A DNA stretch of 64,000 nt from Oopsacas minuta (taxonomy: Eukaryota; Porifera; Hexactinellida; Lyssacinosida; Leucopsacidae): positions 62,001 through 126,000 of the forward strand of contig JAKMXF010000341.1 of assembly GCA_024704765.1 (NCBI GenBank), written 5' to 3'. The notes below the pieces were generated by a model. It saw only the letters and a list, made by a program, of their open reading frames with translations. It was not told where the DNA came from and searched no databases. This document shows positions 49,201 through 57,529 of this stretch, in pieces. The translations under genes were made by a program, and so were the position numbers. How positions within the stretch are numbered: the stretch's first letter is position 1; the number at the start of each line of letters is the position of its first letter.

Positions 49201-50954
49201 CAATTTTTCTACAATACGACAATATTGGGTATGGATATGGGCATGTCCTTAAGGAGAATATATCAAAGTACAAAATAAACTAACTTTGCAGAATGAGTTC
49301 CTGAATGATCCAAATCAGGTACCCTGTAACTCCATCCTCCGTATTTCTTACTGGTTCCTTTATTCCTGACGTAGTTATGTAGACGTAGAGAGAAAGAGCT
49401 TATAACTGCTTTCTTCAGTTGTAACACCTCTGTATCTTCATTCTCTGGATATCGTACCTTGCTATTAGATGGAAAATTAACAATACACTCAGTAGCGACC
49501 CTACTAGAAGGCCAGTTGTCGTCAAACAAACGGAAAACAGTGTAGACTTCTTCCCGTAGGAATTTCAGGGACAGGATTACAGAATTCACTATTCATAAGC
49601 ACTAGTAAATTAATGATTCACCTGATTAGTCCATCTTGTCGCTGATAGAATGAGAACCACTGAGAGAAATTCAGGTTATGCTCAGTCATTTCATGACTTT
49701 GCTCTCCGGCTTGTACACTTATCACACTTGTATCAGTGAGTCGAACATGTACCGAGGTGCAGTTGAGAGTTCCAAATAAATCCTCTCGCATTAATACACC
49801 TTCTTTCTCTTCACATTGACTAACTGCATATCCGGAGAGGAAAGCTCTCGCGGTAAAGAAGAACCTGTCTACATCTTTTAAAGTTATCTAATAACATAAA
49901 CACAATAGAACTCAGATAAGACGTACTCCCTATGGAAATAAAATTAGTACCTACTAACCGAAGTATATCTTAAGGGTACAGCCGAAATCGTTTTTTTTGC
50001 CCAAAAAATGCATGAAAAAGAGGCAAAATAATCCGTTTCAACGAGTAAACCAATTTATGCTTTTAGGGCGAAATTCTTAGACTTTATGTTCATCGAATTA
50101 GTCCAGTACAGAGTCAGAAACAAGAAAAATCGATATTAACTAAACAATTAACAATATTTAATCATTTGATAAATGAAAATTGCACTCTTGATCACTTAAC
50201 ATATGAAAAAGAGAAAGAAACAGAGACGCAAAATAACCAGAAATAATGCATTAAAATTATACTTTTTTATATGATTAAGTTATCAAAACCTGATAGAAAA
50301 AAATTAAACAACCAATTAAGTTTTGTATTTATATTGTATTTTGGGAGAAACAAGCAATTGCAAGGAGGCAAAAATAAAATTACCCAGCGGCGCCAATTAA
50401 TTATACAAATATACATATCACAATTACGACTGTACTAACCGAGTTCTACTGTTACAATATTATATTATGAGTAGCAAACAGAAAATATTATCAACTACCT
50501 AAAACATATACAACTTCTACAAAATGACGCGAATTCCTTAGTTCGAAACTATCACTCTTCATGAGAACATGAAATTTACAAACACACAGATTGGGACTGC
50601 GGACGGTATTTTATATTGTATATGCAGGGTTGCCATGGGAATGCGAATTGGAATTCCGTTCCCACGGCACCTGTGTGTTTGGGCCAATGACATATTTGGG
50701 ATCTGTTGTCTCATTACATTATTTATGGGGATAAAAATTGAATATTTCAGTTACACAAGTATATAAGTAAAATATGGGTTTCTCTATCTGCGATCAAAAT
50801 TATTCTCAAAATTGTTAAAATACCAACTCCTTACCTCTGCAGAGTATGAGTATTCATACTGTGAACCCACCAAGAACGGGGTAGGGGTAATCTCTGTCCT
50901 TCCAGTACGGATAAGAAATAGAATAATGAAGATAAGAAGTGAATGCTTTGTCAT
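21281..50954 (-). CDS. Giant single-pass membrane protein with LLTP (vitellogenin-type) N-terminus, LECT2-like, PAN-like, FN3-like, cadherin-like and EGF modules
   Basis: Reconstructed exons (high to low): 50954-50835, 49887-49622, ~49591-49285, 48402-48296, 48079-47838, 46963-46455, 46152-45945, 45462-40386, 40178-39863, 39597-39425, 38797-38142, 37827-37677, 36575-36124, 35709-35100, 34585-29376, 23544-23226, 23107-22780, 22611-22365, 22292-21949, 21401-21281; about 5,250 residues. Every junction except exon 2/3 has GT-AG sites and matching phase. Order: signal peptide and FLVGSQYEYSYSAE start typical of LLTPs; LLTP superhelix (LGNAGHENSFNLIKSY, then HSLRKY); RRIRR site; LECT2-like; Asp run; SAP-like; sequon tract; PAN-like; FN3-like repeats; cadherin-like segment; two EGF modules; a 27-residue TM helix; and a 45-50-residue cytoplasmic tail beginning KFRQSKPKR. 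Inferred role: cell-surface lipid or lipoprotein binding coupled to adhesion. Doubtful points are the exon 2/3 junction (one base out of phase) and the link across the 5.8-kb intron; exons 23544-21281 could belong to a separate gene. Confidence 0.8.
21949..22611 (-). other. EGF modules and transmembrane helix of the giant protein
   Basis: Exons 22611-22365 and 22292-21949 join in phase 0 inside the first EGF module (CDRPCLNGGICK, then CECTEAWSMRRC). A second follows (CYSQPCPFNTSC, then FECICQPEWPC). The helix TWIIAAITISCVLILILIAV plus seven hydrophobic residues is followed by a basic stop-transfer stretch. The tail exon (21401-21281) contains VYCNTIESPL, a Y-x-N sequence of the type bound by GRB2-like SH2 domains when phosphorylated. 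Confidence 0.85.
24052..26459 (+). CDS. hAT transposase, TTF zinc-finger / DUF4371 type, interrupted by assembly gap
   Basis: The first Met in a protein-like context is at 24052 (MALARWLVQKAQ). Then come a TTF-type zinc-finger region (FPWLHYQ, LCFYCLVAD, HQSSKSHREA), a DUF4371-like segment with the catalytic-core hallmarks VDETTD and CYDGASNMSG, and YTHCYGHALN before the gap. After the gap come MPATNATSERSFSALRRLK and the hAT C-terminal dimerisation region, to a TAA at 26457-26459. The two sides are in different frames given the gap length written here, so the gap size is nominal or a frameshift is hidden. Both visible sides are open, so the copy may be recent. Confidence 0.85.
25193..26191. 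other. Assembly gap (999 N)
   Basis: A run of N. Translations across it are meaningless. Confidence 1.
26577..27018. other. Intronic spacer between hAT element and 7TM gene
   Basis: Contains one pogo-like MITE (26726-26911) and nothing else recognisable. Confidence 0.5.
26726..26911. mobile_element. pogo-like MITE (186 bp)
   Basis: Ends cagtagagtctctgaagaac and, reverse complemented, cagttgagtatcccaaaacg; both continue into GGAC words. TA precedes the left end; the right flank is CA, so the duplication is imperfect. Confidence 0.55.
27019..28626 (-). CDS. Seven-transmembrane protein, gustatory-receptor-like, nested in an intron
   Basis: An intact 535-residue single exon. Hydrophobic segments lie near residues 97-128, 173-197, 268-294, 312-338, 388-408, 427-449 and 497-522. 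The N-terminal 90 residues are acidic. Loop 1 carries NQT sequons at 139 and 148 and loop 3 an NST, while loops 2 and 4 are basic, so the predicted topology is N-terminus inside, C-terminus outside: the inverted 7TM arrangement of the insect GR/OR superfamily. The last helix (DLFGIVTPSTVHLIIGFGST then ILIFVNEV) resembles the GR TM7 region (T-Y/I-hydrophobic) but lacks a full TYhhhhhQF. There is no GPCR DRY or NPxxY motif. Other polytopic families cannot be excluded. It lies in sense inside the 5.8-kb intron of the giant gene. Confidence 0.55.
   Translation of the reverse strand: MGNSHVKFPSENSQELLAQNFDNLSNNDVIINDVGNDDRIIDEEVVGNEDLSNAGRRIEGAKIFWFVPVLDLASCRMYPYISGCVTFNEGSYKSIRSIVLIMILCSCVLLQFLMFSAFLADLIFRPLLFIKIHTGMYPNQTHAGEYPNQTDNSLTSLVFTTNSQRYYHEYEDWFLFIWDYLYGLIGLYSTVFIFIHSWNNEAEFQGIVTLIKKIRQNKMEIRKEKSQLINVTKDEEGRGRRKRMDTERLHMCITCSDNRMQSFIDNIGWGLFHLCIIILSISLVVYWIVVNAIGCYANTNSTNLLTQDSDLALLLSIIDSIHWHLSPVIVCFIIRISCMEITTSLDCLCYAYASGLIREGRNEVKNLQRKYYQLISKVNAICMKYRRISAINITVLVFAAVGICLRYIDSDKIVSIDEFIMYDWLDFIRFSTWYLVHFLSVWLMVDAMSTLNKTLDNFSNEILLILAINKKQVNINEDIKKQLELCEMNNHRLSMDLFGIVTPSTVHLIIGFGSTTILIFVNEVTKVILEKIRIN
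28627..29375. other. Intron 15 sequence upstream of the nested 7TM gene
   Basis: Begins (on the minus strand) with the GTTAGT donor at 29375. No coding sequence; it must hold the promoter of the nested gene if that is transcribed independently. Confidence 0.4.
29400..40640 (-). other. Array of FN3-like 'DPESGI' repeats within the giant protein
   Basis: From the end of exon 8 through exon 15, units of about 110-150 residues carry a D.TPP opening, a FDPESGI..Y core followed by GT, and an NRAGL/NGVGL strand. Clear cores: FDPESGISAYRWGAGT, SDPESGIAQY, IDPESGIEEY, FDPDSGVQGYQAAVGT, CGIQYYEWSIGT, DLESGIADAFYIVGT, HYEIGIGDT, IHKYEIAAGT, IYYEYGIST, DPESLVKAYQ and SDIYGYEIAYSD. Exon 15 ends in a ZU5-like beta segment (GPSFYLSPIGGGNFSSY) and a Cys pair (FCPCNG). 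Such repeats are extracellular and adhesion-type in other invertebrates. Confidence 0.75.
36830..37180 (-). repeat. DR1 dispersed repeat, degraded tandem copies, minus orientation
   Basis: Two DR1-derived blocks in a row (cggattcagcgtaatttgg at 36871 and cggattcagcgtacttga at 37168, with ttgtttactttatattca and ttgtttactttctattca). They lie in the intron between giant-gene exons 37677 and 36575. Confidence 0.7.
40765..40955 (-). other. PAN/apple-like module within the giant protein
   Basis: About residues 2090-2152: SIDDCVKECATFPDDCFSFN, then an aromatic/His stretch, TCQILSE and FDYYER. Cys spacing (C-x3-C, C-F-F/Y, C-x-L) and the terminal aromatic YER follow the PAN pattern. It is preceded by a beta-rich lipid-sheet-like region and followed by the first of the 'D.TPP' FN3-type linkers. 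Confidence 0.6.
42325..42510 (-). repeat. NGT/NGN low-complexity glycosylation tract
   Basis: An 18-bp-type repeat (ccattagttccattacc and variants) encodes alternating Asn-Gly-Thr and Asn-Gly. Most NGT triplets are N-glycosylation sequons, so this is probably a densely glycosylated, extended linker. Confidence 0.85.
42930..43040 (-). other. SAP-like helix-extended-helix motif within the giant protein
   Basis: About residues 1395-1430: IDSIKNTLKLRGEDQTGDKE followed by TLTARL matches the SAP signature (L..L+.RG....G.K..L..RL). SAP motifs normally bind nucleic acid in the nucleus; in a secreted or membrane protein the motif may be only a small helical scaffold. Confidence 0.5.
43197..43310 (-). 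repeat. Asp-rich run encoded by a (CAT/GAT)n microsatellite
   Basis: Fifteen CAT units in a row on the plus strand (43203-43247), flanked by three interrupted DDENGD units, encode a strongly acidic stretch in the giant protein. The antisense poly-Ser reading frame is an artefact of the repeat. Confidence 0.9.
43699..44065 (-). other. LECT2 / M23-peptidase-like beta domain within the giant protein
   Basis: About residues 1050-1175. The pattern follows LECT2: a Cys-rich start (C.STECQCGFYPTT), KEGMQIEIPEG, LFAPVTGLYLTK, a beta core IAIHHIS, AGININSGTTIGTV, then FVHLTMM and DPTSPAKFL. In active M23 enzymes zinc is held by H-x3-D and H-x-H. Here the first His/Asp pair is not visible and the second motif is HLT, so catalysis is unlikely; LECT2 itself is a secreted signalling protein without peptidase activity. 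Confidence 0.65.
48100..48223. mobile_element. pogo-like MITE with TA target duplication
   Basis: Element 48102-48221 (120 bp). Ends cagtggaacctgcaaaaccg and, reverse complemented, cagtagaacctgtataaact. Flanked by TA at 48100-48101 and 48222-48223. It lies between exons 4 and 5 of the giant gene. Confidence 0.8.
48490..48546. repeat. Foldback element, 57 bp
   Basis: The arms gtgcccaccggacaatccg and cggattatccggtgggcac are reverse complements with one mismatch, separated by 15 bases. The sequence resembles a pair of pogo/mariner termini with almost no interior. Confidence 0.75.
48718..49190. mobile_element. pogo-like MITE carrying a nested hAT MITE
   Basis: Outer element 48720-49188: left cagtggaacttcgttaatac, right reverse complement cagtgaaactttgttaatac, flanked by TA at both ends. 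Without its insert it is about 184 bp. It lies in the intron between giant-gene exons 3 and 4. Confidence 0.85.
48843..49119. mobile_element. hAT MITE (277 bp) with perfect 8-bp target duplication
   Basis: Left terminus cagtggcggcggaac, right reverse complement cagtggaggcggaat, with G-rich/C-rich subterminal tracts. Flanked by identical atacgaac at 48835-48842 and 49120-49127. Confidence 0.92.
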
Positions 50955-51370
50955 CGAAATTAACACGAATAGTATCTATCATATAATCCGCGTTTCTATA
51001 AAAATAACATAATAATTATATAAACATCAAAATTCCGTGTGATTACATGATAAATAAGAAAATATATTCTTACATGAAGTAACTGATCAAAAAACAGTGA
51101 AGTTAAATGGTACAATACAAGACCTTCACTAATCTGAAGAATTTAGTATAAATTTATATTAGAATGCGAATTTGTTAGAGATATACCTCTAAAATGGTTA
51201 TAAAAGTCATAATGCGTATCCTAATTCATATAATGTCTAAGAAAGTATAGAATTGCGGTTTCAACGATCCAATGGTCCACTGGGTAAGCTACATATGACA
51301 TTTACATAGAGTAATTAGACATTGATATTAGATAAAAGCTTTTGTAAAATACGTATAACTGATAACCTAC

Positions 51371-51468
51371 CTGCTGATTTATAAAGTATAATCCCTGGAT
51401 ACATTGCGGTATTTCTTGGAATTTATTCATTTCCTGGACGTATTTATAGAATAGAATTCTTGAATATT
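51371..51468 (-). other. Possible internal exon
   Basis: Polypyrimidine plus CAG acceptor, 98 bp open in one frame (YSRILFYKYVQEMNKFQEIP, then QCIQGLYFINQQ) and a CAG|GTAGGT donor. The incoming phase (1) matches the end of the 58116 exon. A following in-phase candidate (51287-51228: LTQWTIGSLKPQFYTFLDII then stop) could terminate the gene. Unrecognised product. Confidence 0.3.
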
Positions 51469-51539
51469 CTGAAAATTAGGAGATGAAATACTGAATTATA
51501 ATAATCTATATGATTAAATTGCTATTTTTGTCTAATTTC

Positions 51540-51880
51540 GCTAGATTGACTGGACTATTTGTCCGTTGTCAATGATAGGATTTCTGGAATGCTATATTGA
51601 ATTCAAATTTCTCAATTCTGAGATGTCGCATAACTATGTATTTATCGTGTTAACTATGTATTTATCGTGTTAACTATGTATTTATCGTGTTTACCTAGAA
51701 AGTAAACAGAACAAAATAAAACTTGACTAAATAGATCGAATATGCTGAATCCGATTTTCACACTTTTGAATTAATTATATGTAAATTTATTTGTTGTATT
51801 TATGAATAGAAAGTAAACAAGTTAGCTAAATCTCAAAATACTGTTAGAGACTTGCTCTCAACAGCTATAATGGGATTCTA
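51540..51880 (+). repeat. DR1 dispersed repeat with internal 20-bp triplication
   Basis: Plus-orientation copy. The unit taactatgtatttatcgtgt occurs three times in tandem at 51631, 51651 and 51671; copies at 20720 and 60220 have it once. Confidence 0.85.
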
Positions 51881-52463
51881 TAATCATACATATTTCAATA
51901 ATCTCATCAATAAGAATATTGCTTATCATTTTGAGAATATATACGTATGTCGTTGTAACCATAATATACTTCTTCGTAAAATACGAATAGCGAGAAGTTC
52001 GGGAGAACAATTAACAATCCGTCTGGGAAAGAATTGGAATAGTTAGCTTTCAATTAATCAAATTAATCATCGTTTTCTTAAACCAGTAAGAATATAATCC
52101 GTTATCTCTATTTGCCCCAAAGATTTACAGGTAAATAGCTTCAAGGTATGAATGACTAACACAACTTGCAGACATACTGAAGTTAAAATGTTGTCTTGCA
52201 CGTGGCTAACACCCTAGAATCTAAAGTATTACTAGAAGCAACAGAAAAAATTCAATGATTTTCGCAAAAAATGGTAAATTGCAAATTTTTGAGATTATGA
52301 TGACGGATAGAATAAATATGTATAATGTACTTGGATGTCTTATCTTATCTGAGTTGTTGATACCGATATGAAATGGAGTTAATCAAATTTCGAGAATTAC
52401 AAATTACAGGTATAAATACACACAAACAGATGGAAAAAGTAATCTGCAATGCTTTCAACTTAC

Positions 52464-52517
52464 CAAATCGTTATCAAGCTGCGTCCACTCATAATATTTC
52501 CATATAGCAGCTCTCAT
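52464..52517 (-). other. Possible first coding exon
   Basis: ATG at 52517 followed by 17 codons (MRAAIWKYYEWTQLDNDL) and an exact TTG|GTAAGT donor. A stop precedes the ATG in frame, so it would be a start exon. No phase-compatible partner found. Confidence 0.25.
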
Positions 52518-54043
52518 CGTAACTTATTACATTTCACTAAAATATAAGATATCGGGTTGAAATCAAGAATCTACCAAACTTACCAACAGTAGGAGTTGAT
52601 TTCAATAAAGTTAGGACAAAATTACGGATAAAATCAACGATCTACAACTTAATTCTATTCCTTTCCATGTCAGAGCTGATTGCAAATATTCTACTCCAAG
52701 CAGTTGATATCAGCCAATTGGATTTAAATATTTATGTTACTCCAGCATAACAAAGAAACAAGCGATTGAGGTACCTATACCTGTCAGTATTGCGTAAATT
52801 ATAAATGTTAATTTGAGCATAGAAGAAGCGTTTTATAATCTGTTTCCTCTCAAAGTATTGGTATTTATTGGAGTGTAAACTAGCTGAATTCATGTTTCCT
52901 TTTAGCAATTTGTAGAATTTGTTTGAGGTATATAGATAAATACACATATCTACAAAACCAAATAACATCATTCTAGCTTCCTTGTTTCCTACCAGACATA
53001 TCTATTCCAAACAAACTCAAGAAATCATGGCCACAATTATAGATAATGTATTAATATTCGAGTAAATTTGCATGTTTATTATCGATGTGTTGTTCATTAC
53101 TATAAATATAGTATTCAGCATACAAATTATATATAATCTTATTAGAAAACGCAAGTAAAACAACGAAAAAATCTGCATTGACTCGCCCTCTCATGGATAA
53201 ATACTGAAAGAATATACACTCATATGATGAATGGAATACATAGGAGACGCTCAAAATATTCTGTATTAACTGACTCTGTATTTACTTGTCTTTGTTTTAA
53301 AATAAATTATCTACATTATTTCTTTTCTCTTCATGGTCTGACTTTAAATTAGATATTGGAGTGTTCAAATGTCATGCAACATAATTCAACCACCAAGCCC
53401 CAATTATTGTTACTCCACGTAATTCTTACCATAGGTAACTTTAAGTTTAACCTACGTTAAAGTTACTCCCTTCAGTTTAGATGTACCCTCGGGCATTATA
53501 AGTTCTAACTTATGTTTTCCATACCGTAATACAATTAAATAAGGTATCTAAAGTAAATAACGCATATGCTGCATTTTGAGTATCCATCATGCGTTCATCT
53601 CCTACTATCAGGGATGTCGGAAGACATGAAAAGTGAGGCGGCCCAAGCCGCCCCACCTCGAACGACCCTATCTACAATTAGCTCTATAATATATTTGAAT
53701 AATTAATTATACCTAGATATGGATGAGGACATGCTATAAGTAATAACCGATTGTGAACTATAGCGCTGATTGGAATCCAATTCTAAATGAAAATAACCAT
53801 ATTAGAATACAAATATCGTAATTCAGTATTTGTTAAGATGATATGAAAACTATTCCCTCATGAACCAGCCTTATGCTCTACTGATGACTACACCTTAACT
53901 ACATATCCTGTCCCATAAATTAATTAGATTTCTGGGATGGTAACATCCCGAAATATTCAGTTATGGAAATTTGGTAACGTATATAGTATAATACAATATA
54001 AACATAGAATACAGTCCTGCAATGCAAACATTCCCAATACAAA

Positions 54044-55174
54044 TCAGTTTATTTTCACTTGATTAGTCCCTTCAGTCGATTCACTCCTTAACAAACTTTG
54101 AGATTCCTGTTTATCATTTCTATTGAATATTCTTATCCCAAAGCATCTAAACCCCTTTACTTTGTCTCTGTATAACACATAATGTTGTAGAACGAATATT
54201 ATGTCAAAGCCAATTGAAATAACTCCTAACCAGAATTTGACAAAGTCTCCAAATATAGACAACCAATCATTGAAGTTGTAAGCTAGTATCACCATTTGTA
54301 GGACAGATAGGACACCTCCTGAGAAATCTAACCATATGCCTTCTATACTGAAGCCAACAGTAGATTTAGACCTGTAGTTCATCCACGCCTGTGGTGTATA
54401 CTTAATAACTGTTATAACAAGCTTTACATACGACATAACGTATATACAGTTCAGCCATGAAGTAACAGATACCACAGCAAGAATGCATGTAATTCCAGCT
54501 GCTAATAACAAAAAAATTAGTATTGTGCAAGCAATAGGTGATACATGCAATTTTCTACCATAGTATATGGTTTGTAATAGAATAACGAGTGATATGGCTA
54601 ATCCATGCAATGAGAATATGACGTCATTTAATCGAACAGGGTTAACTCCCCCTGGATGCAATGCCAAGTATTGATCCTGAATAAATGTAGACCAATATAG
54701 GGATACATTGAATGTAGAGTACGAGAAGTAACCAAGTATATTCATTAGCACATAATCAACACTGAATCCATCAATGCTCTTGCGAAGGAAATTTTGTACA
54801 ACTTGAGGATAGAACGAAATGCTCCAACAAAGGAAATACATCCATCCTATGCTATTAGATACCCATTGTAGGAAAGAGTAGTGTAGAACTGAAAATCTGA
54901 TATACTCACCATTAGGAAATTGTACAGGATAATTCGGTGAAAGTTGGTATACAGCTTTACCTGGCGAAAGTCCCCCAAAATATACATCAACAACAGAGTT
55001 TCCTGTTTGGAAAGAGGTGTTAGGAGGAAGAGACACAATTCTCGGGTGTCTCTCTTCCAAGGAAAAGAATGTTAATATTAGTGAAGAAGTTAAGTTTGCG
55101 ATAAATGTAAGATTACTAATCTCTCCGACAACTAACTGAGAACTGTATCTGTAGAAGATAGTATTGCTCGACAT
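54044..55174 (-). CDS. CTNS: Cystinosin, lysosomal cystine/H+ symporter
   Basis: A 376-residue open frame (human 367). The lumenal N-terminal domain (with N-glycosylation sites such as NLT and NTS) is followed by seven predicted helices. The two PQ-loops are WSISFYPQVVQNFLRKS (PQ at 123-124) and IKYTPQAWMNYRSKSTVGFS (PQ at 261-262), with GGVNPV.LNDV.FSLH, WLDFSGG (Asp283, equivalent to the proton-coupling Asp305 of the human protein) and IFGD..KF.LGV.SI.FD, all typical of CTNS. The C-terminus ends without the usual G-Y-D-Q-L signal but has ESQSLL (357-362), an acidic dileucine. No signal peptide follows the ATG at 55174; a stop lies just upstream in frame, so an upstream exon joined through an acceptor inside this ORF (for example near 55150) may supply it. 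Confidence 0.95.
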   Translation of the reverse strand: MSSNTIFYRYSSQLVVGEISNLTFIANLTSSLILTFFSLEERHPRIVSLPPNTSFQTGNSVVDVYFGGLSPGKAVYQLSPNYPVQFPNGEYIRFSVLHYSFLQWVSNSIGWMYFLCWSISFYPQVVQNFLRKSIDGFSVDYVLMNILGYFSYSTFNVSLYWSTFIQDQYLALHPGGVNPVRLNDVIFSLHGLAISLVILLQTIYYGRKLHVSPIACTILIFLLLAAGITCILAVVSVTSWLNCIYVMSYVKLVITVIKYTPQAWMNYRSKSTVGFSIEGIWLDFSGGVLSVLQMVILAYNFNDWLSIFGDFVKFWLGVISIGFDIIFVLQHYVLYRDKVKGFRCFGIRIFNRNDKQESQSLLRSESTEGTNQVKIN

Positions 55175-55506
55175 TTGTAGTTAAATATACTGTTTAAAAT
55201 AGCTAATACAGATGTACTGGCTTCATAGCCTATATATATATGTACGATGAGAGCAAGATAGTACAATAGATATGTAAATAATGATGGGTTTTGAATAGAG
55301 TACTTATTAAACACTTGAAAATGGGATAAAAAATACAAACACAAAGAATATTTAACTAGAATAGAAAAAATACTCAGTCATCGATATAAGTCAGTATTTA
55401 AATCCATAATATAACACCAACTCATTTATTAATTTTGTTGATATATTCTTATATTTATTTACTATTAATTATCAATTGTTGACTGTCAGTTCATCTGTTT
55501 GTTTGT

Positions 55507-55632
55507 ATGTCTGATTTCAGAACATTGAAGGAGTGCGATCCAGGTGCGCGCTCATGTCTTGAAGAGCTGGGCCTGGAGCGAGCTCATTTTATGAATCAGG
55601 AGAGAAAAGTAGAGTGGCGCTCCATTGTTTGA
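55507..55632 (+). CDS. Hypothetical small ORF, 41 residues
   Basis: ATG to TGA, rich in Glu, Arg, Leu and Cys (CDPGARSCLEELGLERAHF) and clearly more GC-rich than its surroundings. It resembles the tail of a longer coding sequence or transposon protein. A TTTCAG acceptor lies within it at 55515-55520, so it may instead be a terminal exon. Confidence 0.2.
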   Translation: MSDFRTLKECDPGARSCLEELGLERAHFMNQERKVEWRSIV

Positions 55633-57529
55633 GGACCGGGCACACTGGAGTGTGCTCCTGTCTGATAACAAGCAAAAATTTACAAATATCATCGTTATTC
55701 TGCATAAATTCAGTATTGTTGCTATAAAAGTGGTTGTTGGAACACTTTTTCATTATTCACAAGAATTACCATCTGCATTTATTGAAGTGGATTCACGTTG
55801 CAGATCTAGTATTTCCCGAATGTATGTACAACGTTCCAATTCAATCCTGATTACTACAATAGAACCTCTATAAGTGGGGGAGGTCGGGATGGCGAAAGCT
55901 CGGATTATTTGGATACAGGGCTCAGACTCTAATGAGTTCGGGCCTTCAAATACTGCAGAATCCCTGGTCTTTTCACAGAAAACTAATATTAAATTGCACA
56001 TCTCACGATTTTGAAGGTTTCCAGGTTGAGAACCCTGCGGATATGCCCCCATTCCCCACTTATAAATTCAATGGTAAATGTCCTTATATGAGAGTTTTAG
56101 AGTCAATTTTTAGCCACTTCCTCCAATGACTGTTTCTTCAAAGATATTTGACTTTTATAATATACCAGCCGCTTGGCTTGCTCGCGTTGCGCTGCTTGCG
56201 AACACTTTGTGTTCGAAAGCGGATTGACACTTTGCATAGCTCGTGTACTGATCCTAATGCGGATGCGCACAGGACTTTTAATACCTCAATTCTTCATAGA
56301 ATTATTTTTAAAAGATTCTCGCAATTCTGAGATGTCATATAACTATGTATTTATGGCGTTAAATAATCAGGAAATTAAATGGACCAAAATACGCTTATTC
56401 CGAATTTAGAATTGGAATATGAACTTAACTAAACATGAACAACCTAACTGCAGCCTTAAGGAACCGTCAATTTGGATAATAATGTATACCTCATCACAAA
56501 GCGCCTAGCTAAGGTTTCGTATATTACATTGTATACACGCCTGTGAATGTAACACTTCTCGGACTCTTACCTAAATATCCCGCTACCGAAATAAACAAAA
56601 ATATTTGAAAAAAGAGATAGTTGAAACATTTGAATACAGGAATTTGCATTACAAGTGTCTACAATAGTTTAATATTTCGAATCCACAGTTTCTCCATTGG
56701 GATTTTGAAACTCTGTCAGTTTAGCAATTTTCCTATGTTTGAGAATATTCTCTCTCTGTATAAAGAATGTTGCAATCCTTATTTAGGATGATATAATTCA
56801 TTCACTTCATTATGACTTATCTTGTGAAATGTGAGAATTATCGTAGATGTTAATACGATGAATATCAGTGCAGGTCAACACGAAGACTTCTTGGCACCTG
56901 GAATCTATAAAGTGTTACAAGCATTATCCAGTCTATAAAAACAATCTAAAACAGTCAAGCCGACATGCAATTGCAATGGTAATTTGGGAAGGAAGCGTAT
57001 TTCTGAAACATAGCGCTAGTCATATTAGATTGCAGCACAGATTGTATGCTGCCCCTATCTAATTGGTTAAATAAAATAATTGAATCTGACTATCCAAATG
57101 TTGTTACTATAGTCTCCTGACGAAATAATGAAATCCTTAATTGCCATCCCAGCGGTTTAGAATAGCTGATTGAGTTGTTTGGACAAATTTTGATTGGACA
57201 GTGAAAATAGCCTCTAATCTGCTGTATCAACTTCTTTGAACACATTTTTGCAGTCTTTGAGGCAGATTTTCGGTGAATAGCTCTATTCTTACCCCTTTAT
57301 GTTTCCCCAGTGCCTTATATCTGGGTTATTGAATTGACAAATTTAAAAGCAACAATTGGGACTTATCCCTACTTGAAGGCCTTTCGAACTTAATCCTACT
57401 TCAAATTCAGACTTAATCCCGCGACCCATCCGACTGTATACATTGTAAATGTAATACAAGTGAATTGATTAACAAGTAAAGTCCAATCATTACTAATTTA
57501 CTATTAAATAATGTAATTTGTGTTTATTC

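Larger units (their letters stand above)
45286..50954 (-). other. LLTP / Vitellogenin_N domain segment of the giant gene (exons 1-8 start)
   Basis: Residues 1 to about 640. Exon 1 encodes MTKHSLLIFIILFLIRTGRT, a signal peptide, then PFLVGSQYEYSYSAE, the first beta strand typical of vitellogenin, apoB and MTP. Exon 3 carries VLQLKKAVISSFSLRL, the usual 'lnlKkailslfql' helix. Exons 6-7 carry the helical repeats, including VMDQLAFHPSSFP, SLGNAGHENSF and SAVHSLRKY, the most conserved LLTP block. Length (about 590 residues to the exon 8 boundary) equals a complete N-terminal lipid-transfer module. Known family members carry or load lipid; here the downstream DUF1943/VWD parts of vitellogenin are not recognisable. 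Confidence 0.85.
50955..54043. other. Gene-poor region upstream of the giant gene
   Basis: Contains the giant gene's promoter (next to 50954), three possible orphan exons (51228-51287, 51371-51468, 52464-52517), and a DR1 copy (51540-51880). The remainder to 54043 has no supported feature; the short ORFs at 52732-52971 and 53051-53254 look random. Confidence 0.45.

Noticed and set aside
47820-49589. Direct splice from exon 49285 to exon 48079 of the giant gene
   Set aside because: Phases do not agree; the 107-bp exon 48402-48296 (YEVNERNN, then YKKIKRDPQ) fits both sides and has LLTP-like content.
52464-52517. Extra upstream exon of the giant gene
   Set aside because: The giant gene already starts with ATG plus signal peptide at 50954, and this exon starts with its own ATG after a stop.
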